From G963665495 sp963667575 (GTDB lineage: Bacteria; Desulfobacterota; Desulfovibrionia; Desulfovibrionales; Desulfovibrionaceae), in assembly GCA_963667575.2 (NCBI GenBank), contig CAXXHY010000046.1, positions 45,644-109,643 of the forward strand: a stretch of 64,000 bases of DNA. The letters run 5' to 3'. A program made the translations under genes and the position numbers. Below the pieces are notes generated by a model. That model was given only the letters and a program-made list of their open reading frames with translations. It was not told the origin of the DNA and did not search any database. Below, in pieces: positions 54,542 through 63,153 of this stretch. The stretch's first letter is position 1. Each line of letters opens with the position of its first letter.

Positions 54542-54774
54542 ATAGCCTCCATCAGCTGACAATCTTCAGCAACGGCCGGATGACCGGTGCGGGAGCATTC
54601 AAAATAATGTATTATTATGCTGCGTAATTTTTCCTATGCAGTTTTACGCTTTTCGGAATACCGGCGCAACGGCAGGCAATAAATGGGGTACGGAAGAGGC
54701 CATACACCGGGGTCCTTTTGACTTCATGCCGAACGGATGGCATTTTACACAGGATCAACCAGAAGGAAAACACC

Positions 54775-55119
54775 ATGCCGAAACTGCTCACAGCCTACTT
54801 CCTGCTTTTGCTGGCCATCATCTCCGAAGTTGCCGGAACCATGTTCCTGCAAAAATCCCAGCAGTTTACCAAGTTGTTGCCCTCCATCGGCGTTATCCTC
54901 TTCTATGTCGCCTCATTCATTCTGCTGTCCCATGTGCTCAAATTCATTCCTTTGGGCATAGCGTACGCAATCTGGGCCGGGGTGGGCATTATTCTTACCG
55001 CCATGGCCGGCGTACTGCTTTTCCACCAGAGCCTGGACCTGGGGGCCATCATCGGCATCGCGCTGATAATTGCCGGCGTCGTGGTCATCAATCTCTTTTC
55101 CGGATCCCTCACACATTGA
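54775..55119 (+). CDS. small multidrug-resistance (SMR) transporter, EmrE-like
   Basis: A 114-residue, four-helix membrane protein. The essential Glu is present in the first helix (AIISEVAGTMFLQKS), and the third helix and loop follow EmrE closely (IPLGIAYAIWAGVGIILTAMAGVLLF, LDLGAIIGIALIIAGVVVINLFS). It should work as a proton-driven antiporter of small cationic drugs, functioning as a dimer. It resembles the Emr/Qac subtype more than the guanidinium-exporting Gdx subtype. ATG 54775 has an AGAAGGAAAACACC ribosome-binding site; a frame starting at 54718 is not needed. It diverges from the TssB-TssC fusion gene. Confidence 0.93.
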   Translation: MPKLLTAYFLLLLAIISEVAGTMFLQKSQQFTKLLPSIGVILFYVASFILLSHVLKFIPLGIAYAIWAGVGIILTAMAGVLLFHQSLDLGAIIGIALIIAGVVVINLFSGSLTH

Positions 55120-55189
55120 CCGGCACTGCCGAAAAATCCCTACAGGTACGCCGAGACGCGCCGGTGACAACCAGCCCTGAAGGCCGGGC

Positions 55190-57715
55190 TCAAAAATCCT
55201 TTATGGCATCGAGCAGATGGGCGACTTCCTTTTCCAGCTCGCGCAGCAGAAACGGCACGGAAGTGGCGTCCTTGGAGGCCACGGCCTTGTCCAGGTGGTC
55301 GCAGAGCATGGCGCAGGACTCGGCGCCGATGGTGCTGAAACTCCCCTTGAGCGAATGGGCGCGCATGGCCAGTTTCTGGGTATTTCCGGTCTTTGCCGCG
55401 CAGATCAGCTCGGCCATCTGCTTGGGCATTTCTTCGCTGAAACTGGCGAGCAGCACCTCCAGAATGCCCCGTTCCCCGTTCAGACGTTCCAGGGTGCTCC
55501 GGATATTGAACAGGGGCAGATCACGGGCCTTGCGGACATCGGGGCTGGAGTCGCCTTGCAACGGAGCTCCGGATCCCAGTTCGCTGCGCAACGCGAGAAA
55601 ATCAATGGGCTTGGCAAGAAAACCATCCATGCCGGCATCCCGGCAGCGCTGGGCATAGCCGGAAACGGCATGGGCCGTCATGGCCACTATGCGCAAAGAC
55701 CTGTTGCCCTCCCCGGCATGGCCGTTGCGAATGGCTTTTGCCGTGGCCAGGCCGTCCATTCCTGGCATTTCCAGATCCATGAGCACCACGTCGTAATGGT
55801 CTTGTTCCAGCAACCGCAAGGCTTCCAGACCGTTGGGCGCGTGCACGGCCGTGTGTCCGAGCCGTTCGAGCAGCAGCAGCCCCACTTTAGCGTTGGTGGG
55901 GTTGTCCTCCACCAGCAGTACGCGCTGTTCTCCTTCCATGCGATTGCCGCACTTGCAGGAGTCCCCGGACTGCGGACATAATGCTCCGGGCTCGAAAGGC
56001 ACGGCAAAGAAAAAGGTGCTGCCTCTGCCGGGCTGGCTTTCGAGCCAGATCTGCCCGTCCATGAGGGACACCAGCATCCGGCAGATGGCCAGTCCGAGAC
56101 CGGTGCCTCCGCTCTTTCCGCCCAGCGGCCCCTGTATCTGGGTAAACTCCTTGAAGACCGTATCCTGCTTGTCCGCAGGAATGCCGATGCCCGTATCGCG
56201 TACGGAAAACAGCAGGCGGGGGGCGCCATCGGGATTTTCCGAAGGCTGCAGTTCGACGCTGATGGCCACCTCGCCCTGAGGGGTGAATTTGAGCGCGTTG
56301 CCCACCAGGTTGAACAATATCTGCCGCAGACGCAGGGGGTCGCCTTTGATCAGCTCGGGAAGATCCTTGGCACACTGCAGCACAAGAGCGATCTTCTTTT
56401 GCTCCGCCAGGGGCGACAGGGATTTGACCACCGTATGCAGCATGTCCGCCAGGTTGAAATCCACCCGGTCTATCTGCAGCATCCGGGCTTCTATTTTGGA
56501 AAAATCGAGAATGTCGTTGATGATCTGCAAAAGATGCTGGGCGGAATTCTTGATGGTCTCGATATAATCCCGCTGCTCGTCATCAAGTCCGGAAAGCAGC
56601 GCCATGTCCGCCATGCCCGTGATGGCGTTCATGGGTGTACGAATTTCATGGCTCATGTTGGCCAGAAAAGTGCTTTTGGCCTCGCTGGCGGTTTCCGCTT
56701 CCTCCTTGGCTATCTGCAACGCTTCTTCCATGTGTTTGAGGTCGGTTATGTCCACCAGAAACACCGCAATGCCGCGGATCTGTCCGTCCGTGTCCCGAAC
56801 CGGCGAATAGTATATCTTATGATGCCGACTCGTGGGCGCATCCTGCTGCGGCTCTGAAAAGCAACTCTGGGTCTGCCCGCTGGCCACCACCTTGGGGATC
56901 AGGCAATGCGGACAGGGGTCGCGGCGTTTGTAGAACACCTCGTAACATTTGCGCCCGATGACCTGAGCCCTGGTTTTTCTGCCGTAGCGGTTGAGAAATT
57001 TCTCGCCGACGTCCACGAGCTTGTAATTGCGGTCCAGAAAATGAATGGCCACGGGAGCGGCATCGAAAATGGAACGCAACTGGCCATGGGCCTCCTTGAG
57101 GGCGTCTTCGGAAATCATCCGTTTGGTGAGTTCCTGTTCCAGTTCCTTGTTGACGGTCTTTATCAGGCGGTAGAGTTCGAAATTTTCCAGGCTGTTGGCG
57201 CTGTGCAGCATGATGATGGGCAGCAGAAAATTGAAGCTTTCGGGAATCTCGTAGGCGTTTTCATCGAGCAGGCCGACAAAGACGCCGCGGATACGCTGCG
57301 CCGTGGCAATGGTATGCAGCAGGAGGTGGTCACCGCCTTCAGTGGGACCAATGAAAATGGGTTGTCTGCGATCCAGGGCCCAGGCCAGGGTCCTGTCTTC
57401 TATGAGTTGTTCCAGATGAGCTTCAATGGCCTGGTCATACCCGCCCGGATCACGGTAGCCCAGATTCAGGCTGCCGTCTTCTTCGCTGAAAAGAAAAATG
57501 GCCACCCACCGAAAACGCATCAGCTTGCGGACGCGCGCGCAGGTCTCCCGAAGAATTCCCGCCGGAGTCTCCGCCGTGCTGAAACTTTTCTGAAAATCAC
57601 CCAACGAAGCCGCGAGTTCCAATGCATCCAGCGTATAACGATGGACCCCTTCCAGGTAATCGACCCGCTCTTCAAGCCTTGCTATCTGCTCGCGCAGTTT
57701 TTGTTCAGTGTTCAT
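55190..57715 (-). CDS. hybrid histidine kinase: GAF-like, PAS, HisKA, HATPase, receiver, HPt
   Basis: An 841-residue cytosolic hybrid kinase. In order: a short coiled coil, a GAF-like sensor (about 45-180), a PAS domain (about 210-325) with a cysteine-rich CPHC stretch, HisKA with MSHEIRTPMNAI (His 356), HATPase boxes (NLVGNALKFT, RDTGIGIP, GGTGLGLAI), a receiver (LVEDNPTNAK, Asp 647 in LMDLEMPGMDG, AKPID), and an HPt domain (AHSLKGS, His 787). The complete internal phosphorelay suggests a phosphate transfer to an external response regulator, none of which is adjacent. The ATG overlaps the HDOD gene stop by 11 bp, so the two are coupled. Confidence 0.95.
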   Translation of the reverse strand: MNTEQKLREQIARLEERVDYLEGVHRYTLDALELAASLGDFQKSFSTAETPAGILRETCARVRKLMRFRWVAIFLFSEEDGSLNLGYRDPGGYDQAIEAHLEQLIEDRTLAWALDRRQPIFIGPTEGGDHLLLHTIATAQRIRGVFVGLLDENAYEIPESFNFLLPIIMLHSANSLENFELYRLIKTVNKELEQELTKRMISEDALKEAHGQLRSIFDAAPVAIHFLDRNYKLVDVGEKFLNRYGRKTRAQVIGRKCYEVFYKRRDPCPHCLIPKVVASGQTQSCFSEPQQDAPTSRHHKIYYSPVRDTDGQIRGIAVFLVDITDLKHMEEALQIAKEEAETASEAKSTFLANMSHEIRTPMNAITGMADMALLSGLDDEQRDYIETIKNSAQHLLQIINDILDFSKIEARMLQIDRVDFNLADMLHTVVKSLSPLAEQKKIALVLQCAKDLPELIKGDPLRLRQILFNLVGNALKFTPQGEVAISVELQPSENPDGAPRLLFSVRDTGIGIPADKQDTVFKEFTQIQGPLGGKSGGTGLGLAICRMLVSLMDGQIWLESQPGRGSTFFFAVPFEPGALCPQSGDSCKCGNRMEGEQRVLLVEDNPTNAKVGLLLLERLGHTAVHAPNGLEALRLLEQDHYDVVLMDLEMPGMDGLATAKAIRNGHAGEGNRSLRIVAMTAHAVSGYAQRCRDAGMDGFLAKPIDFLALRSELGSGAPLQGDSSPDVRKARDLPLFNIRSTLERLNGERGILEVLLASFSEEMPKQMAELICAAKTGNTQKLAMRAHSLKGSFSTIGAESCAMLCDHLDKAVASKDATSVPFLLRELEKEVAHLLDAIKDF

Positions 57716-58961
57716 CCTGGAAAAAGATTCTCATTATATCATCCAATTGATGATCCAATTGCAAGATGACTACGGACAGGGCACTGACCGGCAGCCGCAC
57801 CGCATCCCAGGCTCTGGTGATGAGCCGGGGCACGGTGGCGCGTCCGGCCGCGTACCCCATGGCATGGGAAATGATGTCGGCTAAATGCACATAGGCCGGC
57901 TCCAGCAGGGTACCCGAGCGAACGGGGTCGTGGTGCAGCCTTACGGTTCCTTCCAGAACCGCCGGGAACTTCCATTGCCGCAGCAAGGCTCCGGCAAGTT
58001 CCGCGTGGGTGAAGCCCCAGATTGCCTGTTCCGCCTTGCAGACCGATTCGTCCTCGGACTCCATGCGCTGCGTCACGGCCAGATAGCGTTCAGGCGAATG
58101 CTTGATCATCACCAGGCGGCCGATGTCATGCAGCAGCCCGGCCACGAAAAAGCGTTCCTCATTGGTGCCGTTCACCTGTCCCGACAGCAGTCGCGCGGCA
58201 GTTCCGCAGGCCACACTGTGTTGCCAGAACGATTTCATGTTTATGACACCGGATGGAACATCAGTAAACAGAGAAATGACGGAAATACCCAGAGCCAGAT
58301 TGCTCAGATGGTTGGAGCCGACAATGGTCACAGCCCTGGACAGGGTGTCGATTTTTTGCGGAAAGCCGTAAAACGGACTGTTGACCAGGCGCAGCAGTTT
58401 GGCGGACAGGCTTACGTCCTTGCTGATGACATCGGCAATATAGGCCGCGGAACTCCGCGGACTCTTGATGGCATCCACAATACGCGCATAGATATCGGGC
58501 AGAGACGCCAGGGAGGATTCCCCGGCGAGCACGTCCTCCAGACGCACCGGCCGATTTTCAAAGGATTCCAGATCGTCGTATTCAGGGGAAGGAACGGTTT
58601 CGCAGCCGCAGGCTTCTGCCGAAAAATGTTCAGGTCCGCGACGGGCTTCGCGCAATACGAACTGTCGCGCCAGTTCGCGCATGGCAGGATGCTGCAGGGA
58701 ATTGTCCCGAAAACGTATCTTGACCCGGCGTTTGCATTCCTCGAGGAGTTCGGGATCGACCTTGTTCAGGGTCTCGGTTTCGGCAACCTCCTGGGTGACG
58801 CCCACGATGTCCGCCTCGGTCACGCCCCAGGTCTTGCAGGTCTTGATGAGCCGCTCGCTGATCACTTCGCCTTTGGACAACAACAATCGCCCCTGGCGCG
58901 TTTTCAAATCCGAAGCCAAGACCATTCCGGGCTTCAAATCATCTAAATGTATCTTCCCCAT
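57705..58961 (-). CDS. HDOD-domain signalling protein
   Basis: A 418-residue protein (ATG 58961; an in-frame GTG at 58967 is less likely). The first about 120 residues (IHLDDLKPGMVLASDLKTRQGRLLLSKGEVISERLI) are an N-terminal region common in HD and HDOD regulators. The HDOD domain follows (about 155-360: LPDIYARIVDAIKSPRSSAAYIADVISKDVSLSAKLLRLVNSPFYG, and a HD at LLHDIGRLVM). Some HDOD proteins act in chemotaxis or stress signalling, and the ligand is unknown. It is upstream of and overlaps the hybrid kinase gene, so the pair probably forms a signalling unit. Confidence 0.9.
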   Translation of the reverse strand: MGKIHLDDLKPGMVLASDLKTRQGRLLLSKGEVISERLIKTCKTWGVTEADIVGVTQEVAETETLNKVDPELLEECKRRVKIRFRDNSLQHPAMRELARQFVLREARRGPEHFSAEACGCETVPSPEYDDLESFENRPVRLEDVLAGESSLASLPDIYARIVDAIKSPRSSAAYIADVISKDVSLSAKLLRLVNSPFYGFPQKIDTLSRAVTIVGSNHLSNLALGISVISLFTDVPSGVINMKSFWQHSVACGTAARLLSGQVNGTNEERFFVAGLLHDIGRLVMIKHSPERYLAVTQRMESEDESVCKAEQAIWGFTHAELAGALLRQWKFPAVLEGTVRLHHDPVRSGTLLEPAYVHLADIISHAMGYAAGRATVPRLITRAWDAVRLPVSALSVVILQLDHQLDDIMRIFFQDEH

Positions 58962-59181
58962 CAGCACGCGCCTTTACGAGCAATTTGCATAAAATCGTCC
59001 AATAAACCCTTCCACCATTTGTGTTTTTATTACCCAATGCGAGCTGGCATTTTTTTTGATCCTACCCAATTTTATGAAAAAGAAAAACCCGTCATGAGCA
59101 GGTCCGATCAACACGACGTAAGCGGCGGAAAGACCGGTCCCATAGCCGCATCCCCCCTCATACACATTGACCTGGACGGTG

Positions 59182-59481
59182 CTAGCCGTCCCGCAATTTC
59201 GCCAGCATCAGCTTGCGCTCCGCGGTATATTCCCACCACGGACGCGGATCCTCGCCCTCCATGAACCGTACCACGGACATGAACACATCCAATACGCAAG
59301 GATCCAGGCGGCAGTCACACTGTTCGCAGAGCCTTTCGTACATCTCCAGGGGCGAACGCCCGACCAGCTGCACGGGCTCGCTTATGCCGAGCGATTCCAG
59401 ATCACCGGCCATGGATTTGCCGATGTTCGGAAGATCCGTCAACTTCTCCAGCATGTTGCGGTCCACTTTTTTGGGGTTCAT
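59182..59481 (-). CDS. helix-hairpin-helix protein of the 'pathogenicity locus' (Cdd1-like) family
   Basis: A 99-residue protein (ATG 59481 after GAGGACTTCC). It contains a helix-hairpin-helix DNA-binding-type motif LTDLPNIGKSMAGDLESLGI and the following segment QLVGRSPLEMYERLCEQCDCRLDPCVLDVFMSVVRF with three cysteines, matching the small Cdd1-like family annotated as 'pathogenicity locus'. The name does not imply a pathogenic function. It lies 8 bp after the GyrI-like gene and is probably co-transcribed. The 220 bp downstream to the HDOD gene contains no gene that I can support. Confidence 0.8.
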   Translation of the reverse strand: MNPKKVDRNMLEKLTDLPNIGKSMAGDLESLGISEPVQLVGRSPLEMYERLCEQCDCRLDPCVLDVFMSVVRFMEGEDPRPWWEYTAERKLMLAKLRDG

Positions 59482-59489
59482 GGAAGTCC

Positions 59490-60113
59490 TCAAACACCCG
59501 CGGAAACGAACGGCTGCCGGATAATGGTACGCCATTTTTCCGGAGCCGCGCGACGCGTATCGCTGAGATAGATTTCATGGTGCTTGCCCGACAACTCACC
59601 ACCCTGCCCGTCAATGAACGCGTGCAGCTTTTCCACGGTGGCGGCTTCTTCGATAAAAGGCCCCAGATGCAGAATCTGGGCTGCGTTGCCTTCGGCAAAG
59701 GAGTCCATCCGGACAAGCGGCAGAGCCGTTGGACGTTTCTTTTTTTCCACCTGCTGCCGCGCTTCGGCCACGATTGCCTCGGTAACGAGATCCGGCTGCA
59801 TGATCATCAGGGTCCATTTCCAGAGATCCTTGTGCCCGGCGCGAAAATCAGCCATGTCGTCGCTCCACCAGAGACCTTCCAGAGGAAGCACCCCGTAATC
59901 AACGGCAGTTTCCCCTTTTTTGATCAGAAACTTAATGGCGTACGACAGGGAAAACAGGGCCTCCACGGCTTCCTGAAAGGATTGGGCCGTGTTGGGATCA
60001 CCCTGCCCGTCGATCATCAGAAACCGCATGGCCGGGACGTTCACAACGTCCGTGCGTTTGGCCGATGCTCCATATAAATCTTTGAATTCTTTCTTGAAAT
60101 CAATTTTGCCCAT
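59490..60113 (-). CDS. GyrI-like small-molecule-binding domain protein
   Basis: A 207-residue cytosolic protein with the GyrI-like pattern: VNVPAMRFLMIDGQGDPNT near the start, GLWWSDDM in the middle, and a long MDSFAEGNAAQILHLGPF segment ending with HHEIYLSDTRRAAPEKWRTIIRQP. Proteins of this length with the -LMIDG- start are common stand-alone members of the SOUL/GyrI superfamily, with ligand unknown. It is upstream of the helix-hairpin-helix gene by 8 bp. It diverges from the choloylglycine-hydrolase-like gene across about 210 bp. Confidence 0.85.
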   Translation of the reverse strand: MGKIDFKKEFKDLYGASAKRTDVVNVPAMRFLMIDGQGDPNTAQSFQEAVEALFSLSYAIKFLIKKGETAVDYGVLPLEGLWWSDDMADFRAGHKDLWKWTLMIMQPDLVTEAIVAEARQQVEKKKRPTALPLVRMDSFAEGNAAQILHLGPFIEEAATVEKLHAFIDGQGGELSGKHHEIYLSDTRRAAPEKWRTIIRQPFVSAGV

Positions 60114-60322
60114 GAATGCGTCCTTTTAACAAACATATGTTCACATCATTTTCATACGCCACCAGAAGATTCTCGGCAATGGTTGCCCGTCGCATTTCCT
60201 TTTTGCGCTCACCACGCCGCAGTGGACCTGTTCGGGGGAGAGTGCTATTCTGAAAGACCTGACGTTCACCGACCTGGATTAACCGTTTGAAATCAAGTAA
60301 ATAATGAATGAGGTAGTAAGGT

Positions 60323-61429
60323 ATGTTGAAGTTTTTTTCATTCCTCCTGGCAATGTGCGTTTTTCTTACTTCCACATCTGCCTTGGCCTGCACCGGCATC
60401 ATGCTCAAAGGCGCAGACGGAACCTCCGTACGCAGCAGGACGCTGGAATGGGGCGAATTCGACCTGTTCCCGCAGCTCGAAGTGGTGCCCCGCAACCATC
60501 AGTTCGCCTCGGAAAAAATGCCCGACGGCAAGGCCGGACTCAGCTGGAAAAACCGCTATGGTTTCGTGGGGATCACCCTGCTGAAAAAGGAAGCGTTTCT
60601 GGAAGCCATCAACGAAAAAGGGTTGAACGGCGGCTTGTTCTACCATCCCGGATACGCGGAATACGCAAAGTATGACCCGGCCCAGGCCGCTGATTCGCTG
60701 GCGCCCACGGACCTGGTCGGCTACATCATCAGCCAGTGCGCCACCCTTGACGAAGTCCGGGCCGCTTTCAAGAAAATTCATGTGGCCCCTGTGGTGGAAC
60801 CCGCCCTGGGTTTTCCCGCTCCCGTGCATTTCATTTTCAGCGACCCGCAGGGCAAGGCCATCGTGGTCGAGTTTATCGGCAAAAAGACCATCATTGTTGA
60901 CGCGCCCCTGGGCGTTATCACCAATGCGCCTTCCTACTACTGGCACGAGACCAACCTGCGCAACTACGTCAACCTCTCGGCCGTGGCCGTGCCCACCAAG
61001 AAGCTCGACGGCAAGACCTTCGCTCCCATGGGCGCTGGCAGCGGCATGATCGGCCTGCCCGGCGACTTCACTCCGCCGTCCCGCTTTGTCCGTGCCGTGG
61101 CTTTTTCCCAGTCCGCACGCAAAACCACCGGCGGTTTCGACACCGTGCGCGAATCCTTTCGCATTCTGGATAATTTCAACGTGCCTCTGGACGCAGCGGA
61201 AAATAGCGGCGACAAGGCCAACAAAAAGAGCGACCACATGTACAGCGCCACCCAGATCACCACGTCCGTCGACACCAAGAATATGGTACTTTACTACCAT
61301 ACGCAGTACGACCGGCGCGTGCGCAAGGTGGATATGAAAAAACTGGATTTCAGCAAGAATCCCGACAAAATCATTGTCCGCCCCACGGATCCGAAACAGG
61401 AAGAAGACATCCTCGACGTCACTCCCTGA
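60323..61429 (+). CDS. linear-amide C-N hydrolase (choloylglycine hydrolase/penicillin V acylase family), exported
   Basis: A 368-residue Ntn-hydrolase. A signal sequence (about 1-22, ending TSALA) is followed directly by CTGIMLKG, so cleavage would expose the catalytic N-terminal Cys. Other family marks are SVRSRTLEWGEF, NGGLFYHPGYAEY, a PVHFIFSDPQGKAIVVEF strand, NAPSYYWHETNLRNYVN and the NIDTVRESF-like TVRESFRILDNFNVP. Relatives cleave bile-salt amides, penicillin V or acyl-homoserine lactones. In a Gram-negative bacterium an exported form is more likely to act on acylated signals or peptides, but the substrate is unknown. A strong terminator follows. Confidence 0.92.
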   Translation: MLKFFSFLLAMCVFLTSTSALACTGIMLKGADGTSVRSRTLEWGEFDLFPQLEVVPRNHQFASEKMPDGKAGLSWKNRYGFVGITLLKKEAFLEAINEKGLNGGLFYHPGYAEYAKYDPAQAADSLAPTDLVGYIISQCATLDEVRAAFKKIHVAPVVEPALGFPAPVHFIFSDPQGKAIVVEFIGKKTIIVDAPLGVITNAPSYYWHETNLRNYVNLSAVAVPTKKLDGKTFAPMGAGSGMIGLPGDFTPPSRFVRAVAFSQSARKTTGGFDTVRESFRILDNFNVPLDAAENSGDKANKKSDHMYSATQITTSVDTKNMVLYYHTQYDRRVRKVDMKKLDFSKNPDKIIVRPTDPKQEEDILDVTP

Positions 61430-61450
61430 GCAACTCATCCCTGACTTTGC

Positions 61451-61481
61451 AAGGCCGCGTCCGAAAGGGCGCGGCCTTTTT
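61451..61481 (+). terminator. Rho-independent terminator
   Basis: A 9-bp perfect stem AAGGCCGCG / CGCGGCCTT with a 10-base loop and a T5 tail, 22 bp after the choloylglycine-hydrolase-like gene. It separates that gene from the stress-protein operon. Confidence 0.9.
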
Positions 61482-61640
61482 CATCTCGACTCCCCTCGTC
61501 CGGATGGCTGACAGAGTTTTTTCACACCCGGATTCGTCGTGCTCCAGCCGGCCTTTTGTTGACACCCCTCTGGCCAATGGCTATTTTTATATAAAGGAAT
61601 CGTTCTTTTTTCCTGCCTGACCCTTCCATAGGAGGCCATC

Positions 61641-62600
61641 ATGTCGGCAGAGGTAAGGGAACTGGTCGAACGTTACGCACCCGAGTTTCCCATTCGGTAC
61701 TGCGGTCGTATTTTTACCGATACCACGGAATTCATGGACATCTCCTATGGAGACGTCATCGCCCTCGAAGGCCAGCATTATCTTGTCCTCAAGGATGAAA
61801 GCGAAAAGCGCTTCGGCATGGAGGACCCCAAGTTCTGGGTCAAGCGCTGCCGCTGTCTGGAAAACGGCCAGCGCAAAATCCTCAAGCTCGTATTTCACGA
61901 AAGCTTTCCCCTCAAAGTCGGCGACTATGAAGTCACCTGCCACCGCAGCCCGGAAAAGGAAGCCCGGATTCTCGATCTCGTCCGCAACGACGTCCGTTTC
62001 ATGCAGGGCATCTCCGTACTGGACGCCAAACGCAACGTGGTCCGTATTCTGGACGTTATCCGCGGCAAACGCCTGGACGAGGTGGTGCATGACATCGAGG
62101 CGGACCATGAAACCTACTTTCATAAACATCTGCCGGCCATTCTGCAGAATTTCATCCATGCCTGCGAAGCCATAGGCTTTCTGCACTCCAAATGGGAAAA
62201 GCACGGCGATATCCGGCGCGACCATCTGCTGGTGGAATACGGCACCGGACGCTACCGCTGGATAGATTTTGACTACACCTTTGATTTCCATGAAAATCCC
62301 TTCGGGCTGGACATCTTCGGCCTGGGCAACTCCCTCATCTATCTCATAGGCAAAGGCACCTGGACATACGGCCGCCTGCAGCAAAGCACTCTGCCCGAGT
62401 CTGTGATCGCTTCCATTACGCAGGAAGACTACTCGCTCATGCAACAATACCGCATCGTGAACCTGCGCAAGATTTTCCCCTACATTCCCGAGCAGTTGAA
62501 CTGGGTTCTGCTGCATTTTTCCATGGGCACGGAAATTTTCTACGATTCCGTGGAAGAACTCTTAACCGACTTGCATGCCAGCATGAAATACCTGGATTAA
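61641..62600 (+). CDS. protein-kinase-like protein of the stress-protein operon
   Basis: A 319-residue soluble protein with a kinase-like fold. A possible lysine in an IALEGQHYLVLKDES/ILKLVFHESF region is followed by a catalytic-loop-like HGDIRRDHLLVE (in place of HRDLKPxN; the Asp is kept but Asn is replaced by His) and IDFDYTFDF in place of DFG. It therefore keeps the two Asp positions but lacks typical Asn, so activity is uncertain. ATG 61641 follows a perfect AGGAGG site. It lies 39 bp before the first universal stress gene. It could act on a protein, sugar or antibiotic-like substrate, or bind nucleotide only. Confidence 0.8.
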   Translation: MSAEVRELVERYAPEFPIRYCGRIFTDTTEFMDISYGDVIALEGQHYLVLKDESEKRFGMEDPKFWVKRCRCLENGQRKILKLVFHESFPLKVGDYEVTCHRSPEKEARILDLVRNDVRFMQGISVLDAKRNVVRILDVIRGKRLDEVVHDIEADHETYFHKHLPAILQNFIHACEAIGFLHSKWEKHGDIRRDHLLVEYGTGRYRWIDFDYTFDFHENPFGLDIFGLGNSLIYLIGKGTWTYGRLQQSTLPESVIASITQEDYSLMQQYRIVNLRKIFPYIPEQLNWVLLHFSMGTEIFYDSVEELLTDLHASMKYLD

Positions 62601-62639
62601 GATAGCCGCTGGATCGTGCAAGCTCTGCGGAGGTGTGTT

Positions 62640-63135
62640 ATGGATTGCAAAAAAGTGTTGATCGCGGTGGATGGCTCGGAAAATTCCATGCGGGCCGTAA
62701 TGTACGCCGGCGAAGTCATCCACAACACGCCGGGATTCACCTTGCAGCTGTTGCACATAGAAAAACTCCCGGACAGGGGACCTGTTTGCGGATGATACGA
62801 GCTGGCGGGGAGAATGCGAAAAATACAGGGACTCCATCAAGGCCTTTCTCGGGGACTGCCGGGACGCCCTTGAGGCAAAAGGAGTGCCTTCCGAAAACAT
62901 CACGGAAAAATACGTGACCAGCTGTCAGGCACTTTCCACCACGGAAGATCCCCGCCAGTGCAGCATGGGCGGCAATCTTTCCATGAAAATACTGGACGTC
63001 GTTCACGAAGACGGTTTCGGCACCGTGGTACTCGGACGCCGGGGCGTCTCCAAAGCCGAGGCCTTTCTTTTCGGATCGGTATCAAACAAGATCATCCACT
63101 ACGTCAAAAACTGCACCGTATGGGTGGTTTCATAA
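62640..63135 (+). pseudogene. universal stress protein (UspA family), frameshifted
   Basis: Starts at ATG 62640 (GGAGGTGTGTT upstream) with KKVLIAVDGSENSMRAVMYA, the UspA nucleotide-binding start. A G4 run at 62776-62779 puts the frame out after EKLPDR. With three G the reading continues DLFADDTSWRGECEKYRD to ITEKYVTS and the ATP-binding motif GRRGVSKAEAFLFGSVS (G-x2-G-x9-G-S), giving about 164 residues. Both sides are well preserved, so either a base error or a recent mutation is likely. It is followed by a second Usp gene after 18 bp. Confidence 0.85.
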
Positions 63136-63153
63136 CGCAAGGAGACAGCTGCA

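Noticed and set aside
54603..54618. ATAATGTATTAT palindrome before the SMR gene as an operator
   Set aside because: Short AT-rich palindromes are frequent by chance, and no regulator gene is adjacent.
54660..54760. Two possible hairpins with ACGG in or near the loop upstream of the SMR gene, suggesting a guanidine-II (mini-ykkC) riboswitch
   Set aside because: The second hairpin (ATGCC/GGCAT around 54726-54743) is only 5 bp with an 8-base loop, the first is poorly paired, neither has the expected G-ACGR-C closure, and the transporter looks like the Emr type rather than the guanidinium-exporting type.
58947..59264. Plus-strand open frame in the gap between the HDOD and helix-hairpin-helix genes
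   Set aside because: It overlaps the ends of both neighbours, has no good ribosome-binding site and no family pattern; the part around 59000-59180 could only encode a short, low-support peptide.
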